Part shown: positions 11,960 through 24,013 of the stretch, in pieces
Numbering within the stretch: the stretch's first letter is position 1
Layout of the letters: each line of letters begins with the position of its first letter
The notes under the pieces: generated by a model
Seen by the model: the letters and a program-made list of their open reading frames with translations, nothing else
Told to the model about the DNA's origin: nothing
Databases searched by the model: none
Assembly: GCA_029931535.1 (NCBI GenBank)
Contig: JAQPZY010001688.1
Span: 4,271,001 to 4,335,000 of the forward strand
DNA: 64,000 nt
Source: Margaritifera margaritifera
Taxonomy: Eukaryota; Mollusca; Bivalvia; Unionida; Margaritiferidae
Reading direction: 5' to 3'
Translations under genes and position numbers: made by a program

Positions 11960-12562
11960 ATAACAAATGTAAAATGAAATACGCTTCGCCAACATTTGAA
12001 CAAAATAATAGAAAAAAATCCCCTTTATTATGGTAGCAGCCGTCTGTAAGTATCCTCTCGCTTTTATCGCACCATTTTGTTATCATATTGTGTAAAGCAA
12101 TAAAGTTATTATCGGCAAACATGCCGTCCTCATGCATTAATATCCAGACTGATGCAGCTGGGGTAGACTTAACACAGTTTTTTTTAAAATGGCCAACAGG
12201 GCAGCTAACATGGAAAACACATGCAGAAAAACAACTGGCCGTTCCAATAAACGTGTTAAGACTAAGTAGCGTGGCCATATCAGTTTTACTTGGGTCTACA
12301 GAAGCACTGCACTTTGTTTCGCTGATCTGACGGCTGTCCGACAATACTGGCCTTCTTATTGATTTTATATCCCGTAACCAAAGTTCCATTTTTTTTCGTA
12401 AATACAGTATGCTTTGCATGTCATATCTATTTCACTGCACACCAACCAGCTAAACTTCCACTCGCATTTTGGGAAATAATCACGCGATCTTTTTTCTCTC
12501 TTAAACTTCCTTTGCCGCTCTAGCCTTTTTTCTTCGGTTTTTAAAAAAATTTTTTTTACCAT
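11960..12562 (-). CDS. Candidate Cys-rich extracellular-type exon, possibly frameshifted
   Basis: Two overlapping minus-strand frames meet at an A8 run (about 12387-12396). The upstream one has SEIDMTCKAYCIYEKKW. The downstream one has ASCFSACVFHVSCPVGHF and ITKWCDKSERILTDGCYHN. Repeated cysteines hint at a secreted domain split by a one-base slip. Below about 11960 the frame runs into purine-rich simple sequence and is not credible. No family was recognised, and it may be a gene relic. Confidence 0.2.
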
Positions 12563-12564
12563 TT

Positions 12565-13287
12565 ATAATCTGTTGTAAGAGATCACAGAACCAGACCCGA
12601 TGCGATGATATTTACATTCAGATGCTTGACAAAACAATGGAACGTACTTGGCATCGGAAAATAGTCAGATTAAACTTCATAATTTAATGGCATTTAATTA
12701 ATAACGACTTAAAAAATGTAACTGGCCCCACGGACGTGCGCCTGTCAGTATTAACCGGCCCTCCTCAAAACCCACAGGCCACTGGCCGGCGGGTCAGCGA
12801 CTAAATTGATCCCGGTACGGCCATGGGTCTCCAGACGCAAGAGTGGATTGGCCCAAAGAGAACCAATAGTTTTGAACATAGGTAATAATCAGTTAAAAAA
12901 ACTAGAAGTCTGTGGTATTCGTTTATCTTAAGTGATTGTTTTCGCAGATGAACCCAGAGCCTGAATCGTAGGACAAGTTTGTGCTAGATTATGACCCAGA
13001 TTGAACGATAGCCTCTTTAGCTCTGGACCCATAGGACAGGTCAGTTTTCAATGAAACAGGTAAAAATGAACATTTGGCAGAAACACTCTAACGTTTATAA
13101 ATTGACACAAAATCTGCAAACTCTTTACTGGATCTCACCAAATTTCACGTCCAGAAAAAACATACCCTGATCATGGAACAGGTTTGGATTTTTACAGTTT
13201 TATTTTGGATACATGAACTCAGTTTTTCCTAAAATATTTTCCTGTTAGGTAACAGGATGTTTTCTAATAGGATCTTTTGATTTCTTT
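12565..13287. other. Unannotated stretch
   Basis: A short GC-rich patch (12725-12835) stands out in AT-rich DNA, but no gene or repeat match was seen. Confidence 0.4.
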
Positions 13288-13985
13288 TGTTGCGACTCTA
13301 GGTCTTAAAATATGTAACAGAAAGTGAAACCAATAAAATCAAGCAAAAATCAACAATCAATTTACTTCCAGACAATTAAAGTGAAAATGCAAAAGACACT
13401 TACATTTGTGAGTCAAATTCCAAATAATCCTAAATGTCCTAATAAAAAAATCCAAAATAATAGAATCTTCAGAATGAATTTCGATAGCCTTGAATGTCCT
13501 GATGTATCACAAAGATGTAATCCAGAATGTATTTGAATGAGTTCACATAAATCCACAAATCATGTATTAATACATAAGTCAATGAGCACTTTACTATTTC
13601 CAGTGAATATTGTTAATAAATAATTCCTCTCAAATTATATCTGACTTCAACAACACAACTGTAATTACTACAACAGATTCCTTACAGACTGATCTTTCGA
13701 ACCGGAATTCTAGAACAGGAATGAATTGGTTTACCAAAATCTGTATATAAATACACATGCTGACGTGACCTATGTCAAATCAGAATGAGTAATTCTAGTG
13801 GAAAAATACTGGCCTACCTGACATATGTCACAAAAGTCTAATTGCGAAATGCCTATGAAACTACTGGCCTACCTTACACATGTCACATCTTACAAGCATG
13901 GACAAAAGTTAAGTATGTATTTTCAAATAACCATACAACTTACAATCATAAACAAAAGTGAAGTACGTAAACATCATACATAACA
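13288..13985 (-). mobile_element. 3' LTR and polypurine tract of a truncated Ty3/gypsy element
   Basis: Read on the minus strand, the polypurine tract ATGAGGGGAGG (13986-13996) is directly followed by TGTTATGTATG, and the LTR ends GAGTCGCAACA at 13288. This order marks the 3' LTR of a minus-strand element. The LTR is about 698 bp and matches the solo LTR at 8770-9537. The left flank is TTTCTTT. The partner duplication cannot be seen because the 5' end of the element is missing. Confidence 0.8.
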
Positions 13986-14143
13986 CCTCCCCTCATAAAG
14001 AAAAATGAAGATTTATACAATAAAGCTTTCTTTAAAATATATATCTGATACTATAATCATCCAAATTACATAGGAAAATGTCTTATAAATGACACTCAGC
14101 TGAATTACACAAAATATACACAAAATAAAGTAAAATGGTACTT

Positions 14144-15420
14144 CTATACACGTGAGAATGCATCTGCGATCACATTATCTTTTCCCCTGATGTGTATAAT
14201 GTCAATAATGTATTTTTGCAGTAATAAACTCCATCTCAACAATCTCCGATTTTTATCTTTCATTTTGTTAATGAACGTAAGGGGGATTGTGATCACTGAA
14301 TTCAATAACCGGAAAAAGAGCCGAGGTAACATACACTTCAAACTGTTGTAAAGCCAAACATTCCTTCTCAGTTGTAGAATAATGTTTCTGGTGCTTTTTT
14401 TTTCTCAGAAAAATAGCACAAAGGATGATCCACACCATTTTTGTCTTCTTGAATCAATACTCCACCAACCCCTATATCCCTTGCATCAAACAGTCATTTT
14501 AAATAATTAGCTGAAATTTGGTGCAGAAAGATCTGGTGCATTCTTAAGCATGGCCTTTAATTTGTCAAAAGATTCCTGACACTGGTCAGAAAAATTAAAC
14601 TTGGATTTCTTACTTAACAAATCTGTCAAAGGTTCGGCAATTATGGAAAAATTTGAACAAAATTTCCGATAACATCCAGCCATACCTAAAAATCGCATCA
14701 GTTGCTTTTCACAAACAGGCACAGGGAATTCAGAGAGAGCCATGACCTAAGCTTCTACAGGTTTAACATGACCTTGTCCCACAATATGTCCTAATATGTC
14801 CTAAAAATGTGACACAAGCATGGCAAAACTCACTTTTGCTTACATTAATCGTCAGATTTGCATCACTGAGTCGATCGAAGAATTTCCGAATGGTTTCCAA
14901 GTGATAGTCCCAAGTGTCGCTGTAGATGATTACGTCATCGTTGTGCGCGTTACAGTTATCTAGACCAGATGGTATCATTTTCATAAGACGCTGGAATGTT
15001 GCCGGAGAATTTTTCATACCAAAAGGCATCACTTTATATTAATAAAGCCCATCTAGAGTTACAAATGCTAAAATTTCTTTTGCTTTTTCCGTGAGTGGAA
15101 TTTGCCATAATCCTTTTAAAAGGTCAAACTTGGTGACATATTTCGCATTTCCAATTTTATCAATGCAATCATCCATTCTTGGTATTGGAAATTATACCGT
15201 TCTGGTGACATTGTTGACTTTTCTATATTCAGTACACATGCGAAATGTATTATCTGGCTTAGGCACAATAATACACGGTGAACTCCAGTTACTTTTACTT
15301 GGTTTCTATAAAATCATTCTCCAGGAAATATTGAATTTCTTTTTTCAAATATTCCTGTTTGAGAGGATTCATGCTGTCGACATTCACAAAGAAAGAAGGT
15401 GAAATTGGGGCAGGTTTACA
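14144..15420 (-). pseudogene. Ty3/gypsy pol remnant: reverse transcriptase and RNase H
   Basis: Successive minus-strand pieces in pol order are readable. First comes an RT N-terminus (EIQYFLENDFIETK, then SSPCIIVPKPDNTFRMCTEY, then KFDLLKGLWQIPL; about 15400-15060). Next is the RT core (VMPFGMKNSPATFQRLM, then HNDDVIIYSDTW; 15030-14870), and then the connection domain (LMRFLGMAGCYRKFCSNFS; about 14720-14650). Last is RNase H (YSTTEKECLAL near 14370; WSLLLQKYIIDIIHIRGKDN, with DAFSR near 14150). The catalytic Tyr-x-Asp-Asp box reads His-Asn-Asp-Asp, and several stops and shifts break the frame, so it is dead. Integrase should follow RNase H but is absent: the 3' LTR begins about 150 bp later. 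Gag and protease are also missing. Confidence 0.85.
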
Positions 15421-15766
15421 AGCTGTGCATCAGTGTTCAATGGGTTGCTGATTCATATAGAGGATTATGTACCCGTTCCTGATCTAGTCACAATCGTCGG
15501 CACCACAATATCATAGCAAAATCTGAATTTCACAAGGGTACTTACTAGATCTCAAGTTTGACAAAAATTGGTCCATTTATATTCAATACACAAGCTTTAA
15601 ACTTTAGAACTTTAAATCTTTATGCATTTTTTTAAACAGCTATATCTCAAACATCCCTATTTTCAATATTCCCTTATAGTTTGTATGATAGCTGTAGCTG
15701 TAATCCTTTTTCAGGGAACCGTGTCACAGTTTTTGTATATTTTGTTTTGTTGCAGAGTTATAAACA

Positions 15767-15768
<2 letters not shown>
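15420..15768. other. Tail of the gypsy remnant and unannotated DNA
   Basis: Some residual pol-like sequence may run to about 15600 on the minus strand. No clear protein motif is left, and no 5' LTR was seen. Confidence 0.3.

Positions 15769-15856
<88 letters not shown>
15769..15856. repeat. (TA)n microsatellite
   Basis: About 88 bp of perfect alternating AT. Confidence 0.97.
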
Positions 15857-15858
<2 letters not shown>

Positions 15859-16140
15859 ATAATCCCACACCTACCATCAACTCATGGCTCCTCTGATAAT
15901 CCCATACATACTATCAAGTCATGGTTTCTTTTTATAATCACACATCTACCATCAACTCGTGGCTCCTTCTGATAATTCCACACCTACCATCAACTCATGG
16001 CTCCCTCTGATAATCCCACACCTATCATCAACTCATGGCTCCCTCTGATAATCCCACATCTACTATCAACTCATGGCGTCCTTTGAAAATCCACACCTAG
16101 CATCAACTAATGGCTCCCTCTGATAATCACACACCTACCA
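15857..16140 (+). repeat. 38-bp minisatellite, about 7 copies
   Basis: The unit is GATAATCCCACACCTACC followed by ATCAACTCATGGCTCCCTCT. Copies diverge by point changes and small indels. It directly abuts the (TA)n tract. Confidence 0.85.
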
Positions 16141-16201
16141 TGAAGGGTAGAGAGACCGATATTCTGATATATATTTTAGATAGAAATGACAAAATGGGAT
16201 A

Positions 16202-16345
16202 AAAGGTTTAGTATTTTACGGCACATCAACACAAGTTAGTTATTTAATGCGGAGGCAATTGGAGGAGAGTGCCTTACCAAAGGACGCACCATGGATTCCA
16301 ACCAGTACCCTTTCGGTTGCGAGTCCGGCACGCTAACCACTTAGC
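16202..16345 (-). repeat. tRNA-derived SINE, second family, older copy
   Basis: The minus-strand head GGCTAAGTGGTTAGCGTGCC has A-box form and a degenerate B-box region follows. The body (TTACGGCACATCAACAC, AGGCAATTGGAG) matches the copy at 16396-16588 and the copy at 48503-48685. Confidence 0.7.
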
Positions 16346-16395
16346 CAATGCGGCTGCTGCCTTTATTAGTGGTCCCTTACGACACGCAGGAGGGT

Positions 16396-16588
16396 TTGGT
16401 TTGGTTTGGTGCGTTACGGCACAGCAACACAGGTAGGTTATTTAGTACCGAGGCAATTGGAGTAAAGTGCCTTACCCAAGGACACACCACAGTAGCTGAC
16501 CCAGGCTGGTCCGATGGTAGAATTCGAACCCGCACCCTTTCGGTCGTGAGTCCGGCACGCTAATCACTGAGCCACCGCAGCTCCCACT
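16396..16588 (-). repeat. tRNA-derived SINE, second family, with target-site duplication
   Basis: On the minus strand the head carries an A box TGGCTCAGTGATTAGCG and a B box GGGTTCGAATTC. The tail end on the plus strand begins TTGGTTTGGTTTGGTGCG. It is flanked by a 14-bp direct duplication, ACACGCAGGAGGGT (16382-16395) and ACACACAGGAGGGT (16589-16602), with one mismatch. This shows retroposition into the sequence next to the older copy. Confidence 0.88.
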
Positions 16589-16602
16589 ACACACAGGAGG
16601 GT

Positions 16603-17910
16603 GGATCGGGCCTATTCGGCATCCCCAAAGCCGCAGGGGGTTCAATAAAAACGTAATAGGCATAACTATTTTTAGCTTACGCCGGAATCAGAATGATTTA
16701 AATATAAGATCTATAAATTTACTTAATCTAATTAGTACGTTAACATTTGTGTTATTTAGCAAAATGTTTTTTTTATAAAGTTCTTACTTATATGTTGTTT
16801 TCTTATTTCAGCTAAGTATTGACACTGAAAAAGATAATGAAATTCATCACCTATTATCTTGTGAAGCGCACAATTTGCATTGTTTCAGATATATGCAAAT
16901 TTTGCTACCTTCCAGTTTCAATCGGATACTATGAAACGTGTACAGAACATTGTTAAAAATTATTTTATACTTGTGTGGCATACGCGTTAAAAAGATTTAA
17001 AGACTATTTAAATATCCCCTAAGTTCTATTTTATAATTGCCGCCTCCCCCTTCAATAACGGTGTATTTCTTATACATTTTGTTATAAAAAAAGCACGATT
17101 CATTAGCACTAAGACCTCCACGATTCGTTAGCACTAAGACCTCCACGATTCATTAGCACTAAGACCTCCAAAGAAACTGCACAGTATAAGCGGTCAAAAT
17201 TAGGGTGAAGTATATAAGTATTTTATTTAAATATCTGTCATATCTGGATTTATGAAACAACTCTGGTGCAGGAAAAAAAAAATCAAAGGGCTTCATATAA
17301 CCATTGATTCTGCTGTTTTGGCCATGTCTACTCACGTATGCAGCATAGACTTGATAAGGAAACAGTACAGCACGAAGCAATCGAGAAACCACAACAAGCA
17401 ATGGAATGGAGAAACCACAACAAGCAATGAAATGGAGAAACCACAACAAGCAGTGGATTTGTGAAAATTAATGCACGATCTCCGAAGCTTGGAGTGGTTT
17501 TTCAAACTTTATCCATTTTTACTCTTTACTTGTCGCCATTTATAAAAGATTTAAATATTATTTTAACAAAATAGGGATACAAACGTAACCAAATTTTTTG
17601 AGAAAAAAAAATCATCAAAATCGTTTACACCTTTTTAATCTCTCTTAAATATACGGAGCACTCACGCGTGGCATATGCTTGATCGCCTACATATATCCTG
17701 TAATCTAGGTCATTTGGAATGACTGCCCAATTGCAAGATTAGCAGTGGTATTTGGTCAATACGAAGTGTGTACTCGCACGACAGACTGTTTCTTTATTAA
17801 GTTTCCAAACATTGCGGATTTAATGCTAAGGTTATTCTTGTAGTAAGGAAGTTTGCGTTATGGGTAAATTCGTGATAACTGAGAACATGTTCATAAAGGA
17901 CTAAATTTTA
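16603..17910. other. AT-rich stretch with two tiny tandem repeats
   Basis: A 25-bp unit (CGATTCATTAGCACTAAGACC) occurs three times at 17095-17170, and a GGAGAAACCACAACAAGCA unit three times at 17382-17455. No gene was recognised. Confidence 0.6.
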
Positions 17911-18390
17911 TTCGCTGCCTATAATAGAATAACTCTCGTTCCACGCTGCCTATAATGGAATAACTCTCGTTCCACGCTGCCTATAATGGAATAACTCTCG
18001 TTCCACGCTGCCTATAATGGAATAACTCTCGTCCCACGCTGCCTATAATGGAATAACTCTCGTCCCACGCTGCCTATAATAGAATAACTCTCGCTCCACG
18101 CTGCCTATAATAGAATAACTCTCGTTCCACGCTGCCTATAATAGAATAACTCTCGTTCCACGCTGCCTATAATAGAATAACTCTCGCTCCACGCTGCCTA
18201 TAATAGAATAACTCTCGCTCCACGCTGCCTATAATAGAATAACTCTCGTTCCACGCTGCCTATAATAGAATAACTCTCGCTCCACGCTGCCTATAATAGA
18301 ATAACTCTCGTTCCACGCTGCCTATAATGGAATAACTCTCGTTCCACGCTGCCTATAATGGAATAACACTCGTCCCACGCTGCTTCTTAA
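17911..18390 (+). repeat. 31-bp minisatellite, about 15 copies
   Basis: The unit is CTGCCTATAATRGAATAACT followed by CTCGTTCCACG. Variants (GTT, GTC or GCT before CCAC, and TAGAAT or TGGAAT) are spread in a pattern that suggests blocks of duplicated units. Confidence 0.95.
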
Positions 18391-18925
18391 AATAAGTGAA
18401 ATGAAAATGAAGCTAAAAATGTTGAAAACAACCTTTTTTTAAAAAATTCAGGACAATTTTGATGCAGGGCCAAAATTCAATCTCAATAACTCTTAAGGTA
18501 ATACATTTAGACATGCATAACACATGCTTTACAAAGAGTATCCAAATATATTCTATATATTCTTAAAGAATAAGTATTATTTCCTTTAAAATATGTTGTT
18601 TTGTGCGTTTGTTGTTGTTGTTAAAAAAAATCGTACTTCATTATTCACAAATCTACAATCTAATATCTCAAGTGAACTCTGCCAAACGTGCTTCCTTTTC
18701 TTTTGATATTATTTTTTTATTACGATTTTTACTGTTGTTTGTTATTTCTTAAATTTTTAGCTGACTTATGAGGAAAGATCAAAAAAGTTAACCAATTTCT
18801 TTGCAAACAAACGGTCTGTACTTTTGCTGTTGATAACTTGGCCATCTACAGAACGTACCAGTGGCACTTAAGTCCAAAAGTGCGTATCGGCGGTTGAGCA
18901 AGTTCAAAGCAAAGGTTTAAAATAA

Positions 18926-19917
18926 AATAGAGGTCCAAGTAGACCTGAGATCGCTCACATGACTGACATCTGCCTAATAGCCCAATGCAGTAAATCCGGG
19001 TCAGTAGGATGATTGCTGTTGAAATGTCTCCAATGCTGTTCGTTGCACATGTTAAGAAAACAACTGTTTAAAGGTTGCTCTAGTTTTCTTATCTTCGTCC
19101 ATATTTGATGGCTCATCAGTAACATTTGTCCAATTTTGAAAGGCCTCTATGTTAAGATGCGTTTTCTCAAAATTGGTCGAGTTCTGTTGAGCGGTTTTGT
19201 TAGATAAAGTTGTGTAAATGTTTTTTTTCTTTCTATTTTAAATAATGGCGGACATACTGGATAGCGGATTGGCATTTGTACGTGTCAGTCAAATTTGGTC
19301 CAATTCTGTTGAGCGTTTTTTTTTTTTGTTTTTTTTTTGGGAGTTTCTGTTGAACTTTGATGTTTGTTTTTTTAGAAGTTATTAAAGGTTTTCCTATTTT
19401 TAGTAATAACAGCCATATTCGACGGCTGATTAAAAACATTTGTAAAAGAAACTAAAAGACTTCCATGCCAGGATGCTTTTTGTCAAATTTGGTCAAATTC
19501 TGTTGAGTGTTTATTTTTAGAAGTCGTTTGAAGATTTTTCTGTTTTTACTAACGGCAGCCATATTTGATGGTGGGTCGACATCATTTGTAAAAACTTGAA
19601 AGACCTCTATGCCATGATGCATTCTGTCAAACCTGGTGTCAAATTCTGTTGAGCGGTTTTTGAGAGGAAGTTGTTTAAACAACATTTTTCTAGTTTAGTA
19701 AAAGCGGCCATATTTGATAACGGGTTAAATAAATTTGAAACGCCTTGATATGCCAAAATCCTCCTGTAAAAGCATGTGCAAATTAGTCAGGTGGAACTTT
19801 TTTATTTTTTATTTTCTAGAAGACGCTGTAGATGACAGCTGTTAACAGATGACGAACGATGCACGACGTAAAACTCACGAGGGACCGCTCACTTGGCTCA
19901 CGGCCAGGAAAGCTAAC
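18926..19917 (+). repeat. Family A hairpin-ended repeat, copy 1
   Basis: It starts AGAGGTCCAAGTAGACC...ATCGCTCAC and ends CGCTCACTTGGCTCACGG...AGCTAAC, the family A termini. Between them are four to five units of roughly 150 bp (for example CAAATTCTGTTGAGCGG with GCCATATTTGATGG) in tandem, from about 19060 to 19770. There is no coding capacity. The open frames in it are repeat-derived. Confidence 0.7.
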
Positions 19918-20071
19918 CAACCATATTTAAATGCAGACGCATAGCCATGAAGTAATAAACAAGCACTCAATCTCAAGTTTTCGCATAGGAATGGGTGTAC
20001 ATTATTATGAAAGCAGTAAATTCATGTTAATGAAAGTAACAATCATGCAAATACTATTTAAAATTTTACAG

Positions 20072-20290
20072 AATTCTCGTCCAAACGTTCCAATACACAC
20101 CCTAAAGTATGTTTACAACCACTGCCCCTTCAGTGCGGTAGGGAAGAATTCATTGAATGTATATTTGCAAAAACAGTTCAAAGACAGCAGCATACGGTTA
20201 TCGTTTGAAATGAATAAAATAAGTTGTATGGACTGTGCTAGGAACGATTTTATAAAGGATCTTGGGAAACTTCGTGAAACTGGATCCTGA
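20072..20290 (+). CDS. Candidate terminal exon, unknown protein
   Basis: After an acceptor-like TTTTACAG (to 20071), a phase-0 frame of 72 residues runs to a TGA. It includes NVPIHTLKYVYNHCPFSAVG and SFEMNKISCMDCARNDFIKD. Composition is richer than the flanks. No donor follows and no upstream exon was identified. It could be the last exon of a plus-strand gene, or a relic. It lies between repeats and is not recognised. Confidence 0.3.
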   Translation, partial: NSRPNVPIHTLKYVYNHCPFSAVGKNSLNVYLQKQFKDSSIRLSFEMNKISCMDCARNDFIKDLGKLRETGS

Positions 20291-20399
20291 TCCGCAAGCA
20301 AAAGTTAGGAGTTGTAAAGGATCAAAGAAGTTAACTTCGAAAGATTTGGTAATACACTTTTTAGTTCACCTGTAAGAAGTAAAGGAGAGCTATTGTACT

Positions 20400-20420
20400 A
20401 CACGCCCCCCCCCCCCCCCT
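20400..20420. repeat. Poly-C tract
   Basis: A homopolymer of about 15-16 C. Confidence 0.9.
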
Positions 20421-20519
20421 TCCGCGGCGTCGGCGTCAGCACATATAAAAGCATACACATATGTACAGCGTCACTGCATCTCAACCATTCTTTCTTCCTA
20501 GGTCCTAGGCAACGGTTTG

Positions 20520-20730
20520 GAGTGTGTTTCATAGGAGTGAGGGCACCATGTACAAGTACTGTACTTTTTTTATACTTAGATTCACAAAACTTAGTGAGGG
20601 AATGCATCTTGATGAGTACTACATAATCATCACAAATGTAGGTCACTGTGACCCATATTTCACGCTTCAATGGCTTTGGTTAAATTTTGAATTTATTTAT
20701 CAAGCTCTGTTCGTGTTAGAATAAAAAAGC
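20520..20730 (+). repeat. Isolated partial copy of the ~300-bp tandem repeat
   Basis: GGAATGCATCTTGATGAGTACTACATAATCATCACAAA and the CACTGTGACCCATATTTCACG region match units in the array at 21955-23650. Confidence 0.7.
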
Positions 20731-21309
20731 TCACTAATAATTTCATTTAATATTTCTCACTCATTTTTTTTTTAAATCTGGTCACTTGAAAAGAAAGATT
20801 AAAATTTATATCGACAAGGGAAACACTCTTATGAACGTAAATTCAGAAGAAAAACAAATTACTCTTAGCAAATAAGAATTTAAAATATGTACATAAAGAT
20901 TTAGGTAAAGAATAAAATCAATAAACCTTTTGAAAATTATGATGCCATATAAGTTATCAAAACTGGAAAATAAAATCTATAATTTAGATAAGAAGTGTGC
21001 CAAAGATACAAATTTAATTGCCTTTCAGTTTAAATTCATGCACAGAATTATAGTAACAAATGAAATTTTGAAGAAAACAAAAATTCATTGATCATGATAC
21101 ATGTACTTTTTGTAAATAAGAAGTCGCAAATATTGAACACTTATTTTTATGTTTGTCCAATTATTGAAGATTTTTTGGAAATCCTTTATTGCATGGATTT
21201 GGAATTATACACCAAATATTACTATTTCCAAAAGTTGTCTTTCTTGGAAATTACAATTTTGGTGATATAATTAATTTTTTACTTCTGATTGCAAAGTATC
21301 TAATGTATA

Positions 21310-21312
<3 letters not shown>

Positions 21313-21351
<39 letters not shown>
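21313..21351 (+). repeat. Poly-A tract
   Basis: About 39 A in a row in AT-rich DNA. It might be the tail of a retroposed sequence, but no body was identified. Confidence 0.9.
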
Positions 21352-21353
<2 letters not shown>

Positions 21354-21856
21354 ATTAGAAGTTACAAAAGTAATGTTTTATACTACAAAGAAATGGAAAA
21401 ATATTTAGCAAAGCTGTATAATAAAACGTTCAAGTTCGAGAAAAAGTGGCCGCTGTTTTCAAACTTGAACAGCTTGCAGAATACTGCAGCTAAACATGTA
21501 TTTACTTTTGAGTGTGTAATTTTATGTATCATTTCCCAATCTGAGTAACACTCATTTTTTGTATGCATGGTTGGACTTGTGTCCATTCTTCTTTTGAGTC
21601 TGACAGTGGTGTGTATGCGTGCGTGTGTGTGTGAGAAAGAGAGAGTTTGCATGAGATATTTATTTGTATTTATACTTATTAATATATACCGTGTAAACTA
21701 TGAGTCAGGACTTCTCAAACAATTACGCACAACTCCCAAAACACTGTGTCAGGTGGTATTAAAAGGAATTTGTCAAATCCCAGCAGTCCAGTTTCAATTG
21801 ACAATAAAGCTTTTGCGTTTAGATCTTAAAACGTTAATCCCAACACCGTTTGTGTG

Positions 21857-21861
<5 letters not shown>

Positions 21862-21952
<91 letters not shown>
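21862..21952. repeat. (TA)n microsatellite with a CA interruption
   Basis: About 90 bp of alternating TA preceded by TGTGTGTGTGC. Confidence 0.95.
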
Positions 21953-21953
<1 letters not shown>

Positions 21954-21954
21954 C

Positions 21955-23650
21955 TTTGGTTAAGTGTAAAGTTTATTTCTCAAGCTCTGTTCATGCTAGA
22001 ATCTTCAAAAAAAGATGATTGTATGCATCTCTGTTAGTATCCACACCATTACAACAAAGGTCACTCTGACCTACTTTTCACATTTTACTGGCTTAGGTTA
22101 AATATTTGCACTTAGCTCATGACCAAACAGTTTTTACTGCACACCCTGTGTATGTATATATATTCACGTTATACCTAGATCCGTGAAACTTAGTGGGAGG
22201 ATGCATCTTGGCGAGTACTACACACTCATCACAAACGTAGGTCATTGTGACCCATATTTAACGCTTCACTGACTATGGTTAAATTTTGCTTCAAGTTTAT
22301 TTCTCAAGCTCCGTTCATGCCACAATCATAAAAAAGGACGATTGTATGAATCTCTGTTAGTACCACACTCTTACAACAAAAAGTCAGTGTACATTTCACA
22401 TTTTTCACTGGATTATGCTTTTTCTGTTTAGCTCATGACCAAATAATGTTTTACACCCTGTATATATACTGTTATACCTAGAATCATTCAACTTGGTGAG
22501 GTGAGTACTACTTCCTCACCACAAAGGTAGGTCGGTGTGACACATATTTCACACTTCTCGGATTCGGGTTCAATCTAAAGCACTGTTAATCCTAGAACCA
22601 TCAAACTAGATGTTTGTATGCATCTCTATTAGTGCCACACCCGAATAAGAAAAGGTCAATGTGACCTATATTTCACATCTTTGCATTTTGCTCATGACCA
22701 CAAAAGCCTATTACCTCCTGTATACCGTTATATATGGAATCATGAAACTTGGCAAGAGGATGCACCTTGACGAATACTACACCTTCATCATAAAATTAGG
22801 TCTTCGTGAACCATATTTATTGCTTCACTTACGTGGGTCCAATTTTGTGCTTTTTACCGTTCATATTCGAATCATTAAATTTGATGCTTGTATACATTTC
22901 TCTTAGTACCACATCCATAAAAAAATGTCACTGTGACCTGCATTTCAGATTTCACTGGCTTAGTTTAATTAGTTTGTGCTTTTAGCTCACAACCAGACAA
23001 GTTCTTGCATTTATCTTGTGACCACACAAGTTCTTTGCATGATCTGTACATACTATCCGATCTAGAATCATGAAACTTAGATGCATCTAGATGAGCACTA
23101 CTGCATTTCATCAGTAGGTCATTATGTTCCATATTTTACGCTTCACTAACTTGGGTTACATTTTGTGTTTGACGTTCATTTTCATGCTAGAATCGTGAAA
23201 TTTATGATAATGTGCACGTCTGTTACTACTTCACCCGTACAAAAAAAGATGCTCATTGTCATCTATATTTCATCTCGTACTGGCAGTTATGATTTTGCAT
23301 TTGGTCCATTACCACGCGAGTTTTTGGCATGCTGTCCTACCTAGAATCATAAAACTTGCCGAGGGATGCATCTTGATGTTCTACATCATCATTACAAATA
23401 GAGGTCTTTCTGACTCCATTTCGTACTTCAGTGACTTTGTAGAAATTTTGTGTTCGAAGTTCATTTATTGGGTGCTGTCTACGTTCCACACAGGAAACTT
23501 AATAAGTGGATGCATCTCTGTTAGTACTACACCCCTACATCCAAAGGTCACTGTGACCTATATTTTATGCCTTATTAATAAAGTTTTTGTGTTTAGCTCG
23601 TGGCCACATAAATGTTTCCATCCTAGATATACCCTAGACTGCACAGAAGG
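21955..23650 (+). repeat. Diverged tandem repeat, unit roughly 260-320 bp, about 5-6 copies
   Basis: Each unit has a landmark series: CTCATGACCA (22118, 22433, 22690 and diverged later), a TAGAATCATGAAACTTGG-like box, GATGCATCTTGATGAGTAC, GTCACTGTGACC-like palindromes and ATATTTCAC boxes. Copies have diverged heavily. No protein frame is conserved across them. Confidence 0.75.
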
Positions 23651-23792
23651 CCCATTCTGACCAGTGCAGTTGGAAGTAGGAATAAATATGTTTATGCAAA
23701 GGTAAACTTTCCATATTAATGTCTATACATTTTTATATCGTGCTACTGTATCCGACACGTGATAGTCATTTATCTTTTACGTTGTTTTTCAG

Positions 23793-23909
23793 TTGATATC
23801 GAACTGTCCGACGAAATTGGAAATATTAAGTACCTCCGTGAAGCGCTAAATAGATATGCCAACGAAATACTAGAGGAAAGAGAAATACTTGTACTTCTTA
23901 GGGTGGACA
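23793..23909 (+). CDS. Exon of plus-strand gene (third from last), unknown protein
   Basis: The exon is set by a strong pyrimidine-rich acceptor (GTTGTTTTTCAG ending 23792) and a consensus donor (GACA/GTAAGT after 23909). It takes two bases to finish a split codon, then 38 codons, and leaves one base. The residues (ELSDEIGNIKYLREALNRYA then EILEEREILVLLRVD) are highly charged with leucine spacing, as in an amphipathic or coiled-coil helix. The one-base phase fits the next exon exactly. The protein family is not recognised. Earlier exons were not found between 1 and 23.7 kb. Confidence 0.72.
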
Positions 23910-24013
23910 GTAAGTTACAGACTTTTTACCAATTCTACGTTGCTGGCATAACTACTTTTCGCACAATACATGTTTGCCTTTGTCGGCTTTCTTCCAAAAT
24001 AATCCAAGTTTAA

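Noticed and set aside
11781..11995. Phe/Leu-rich minus-strand extension as a membrane protein
   Set aside because: It is translated from a purine-rich (AAAGAAAAAG-type) low-complexity tract.
17911..18390. Regular repeat arrays considered as CRISPR
   Set aside because: Units are contiguous with no unique spacers, and the window is eukaryotic.
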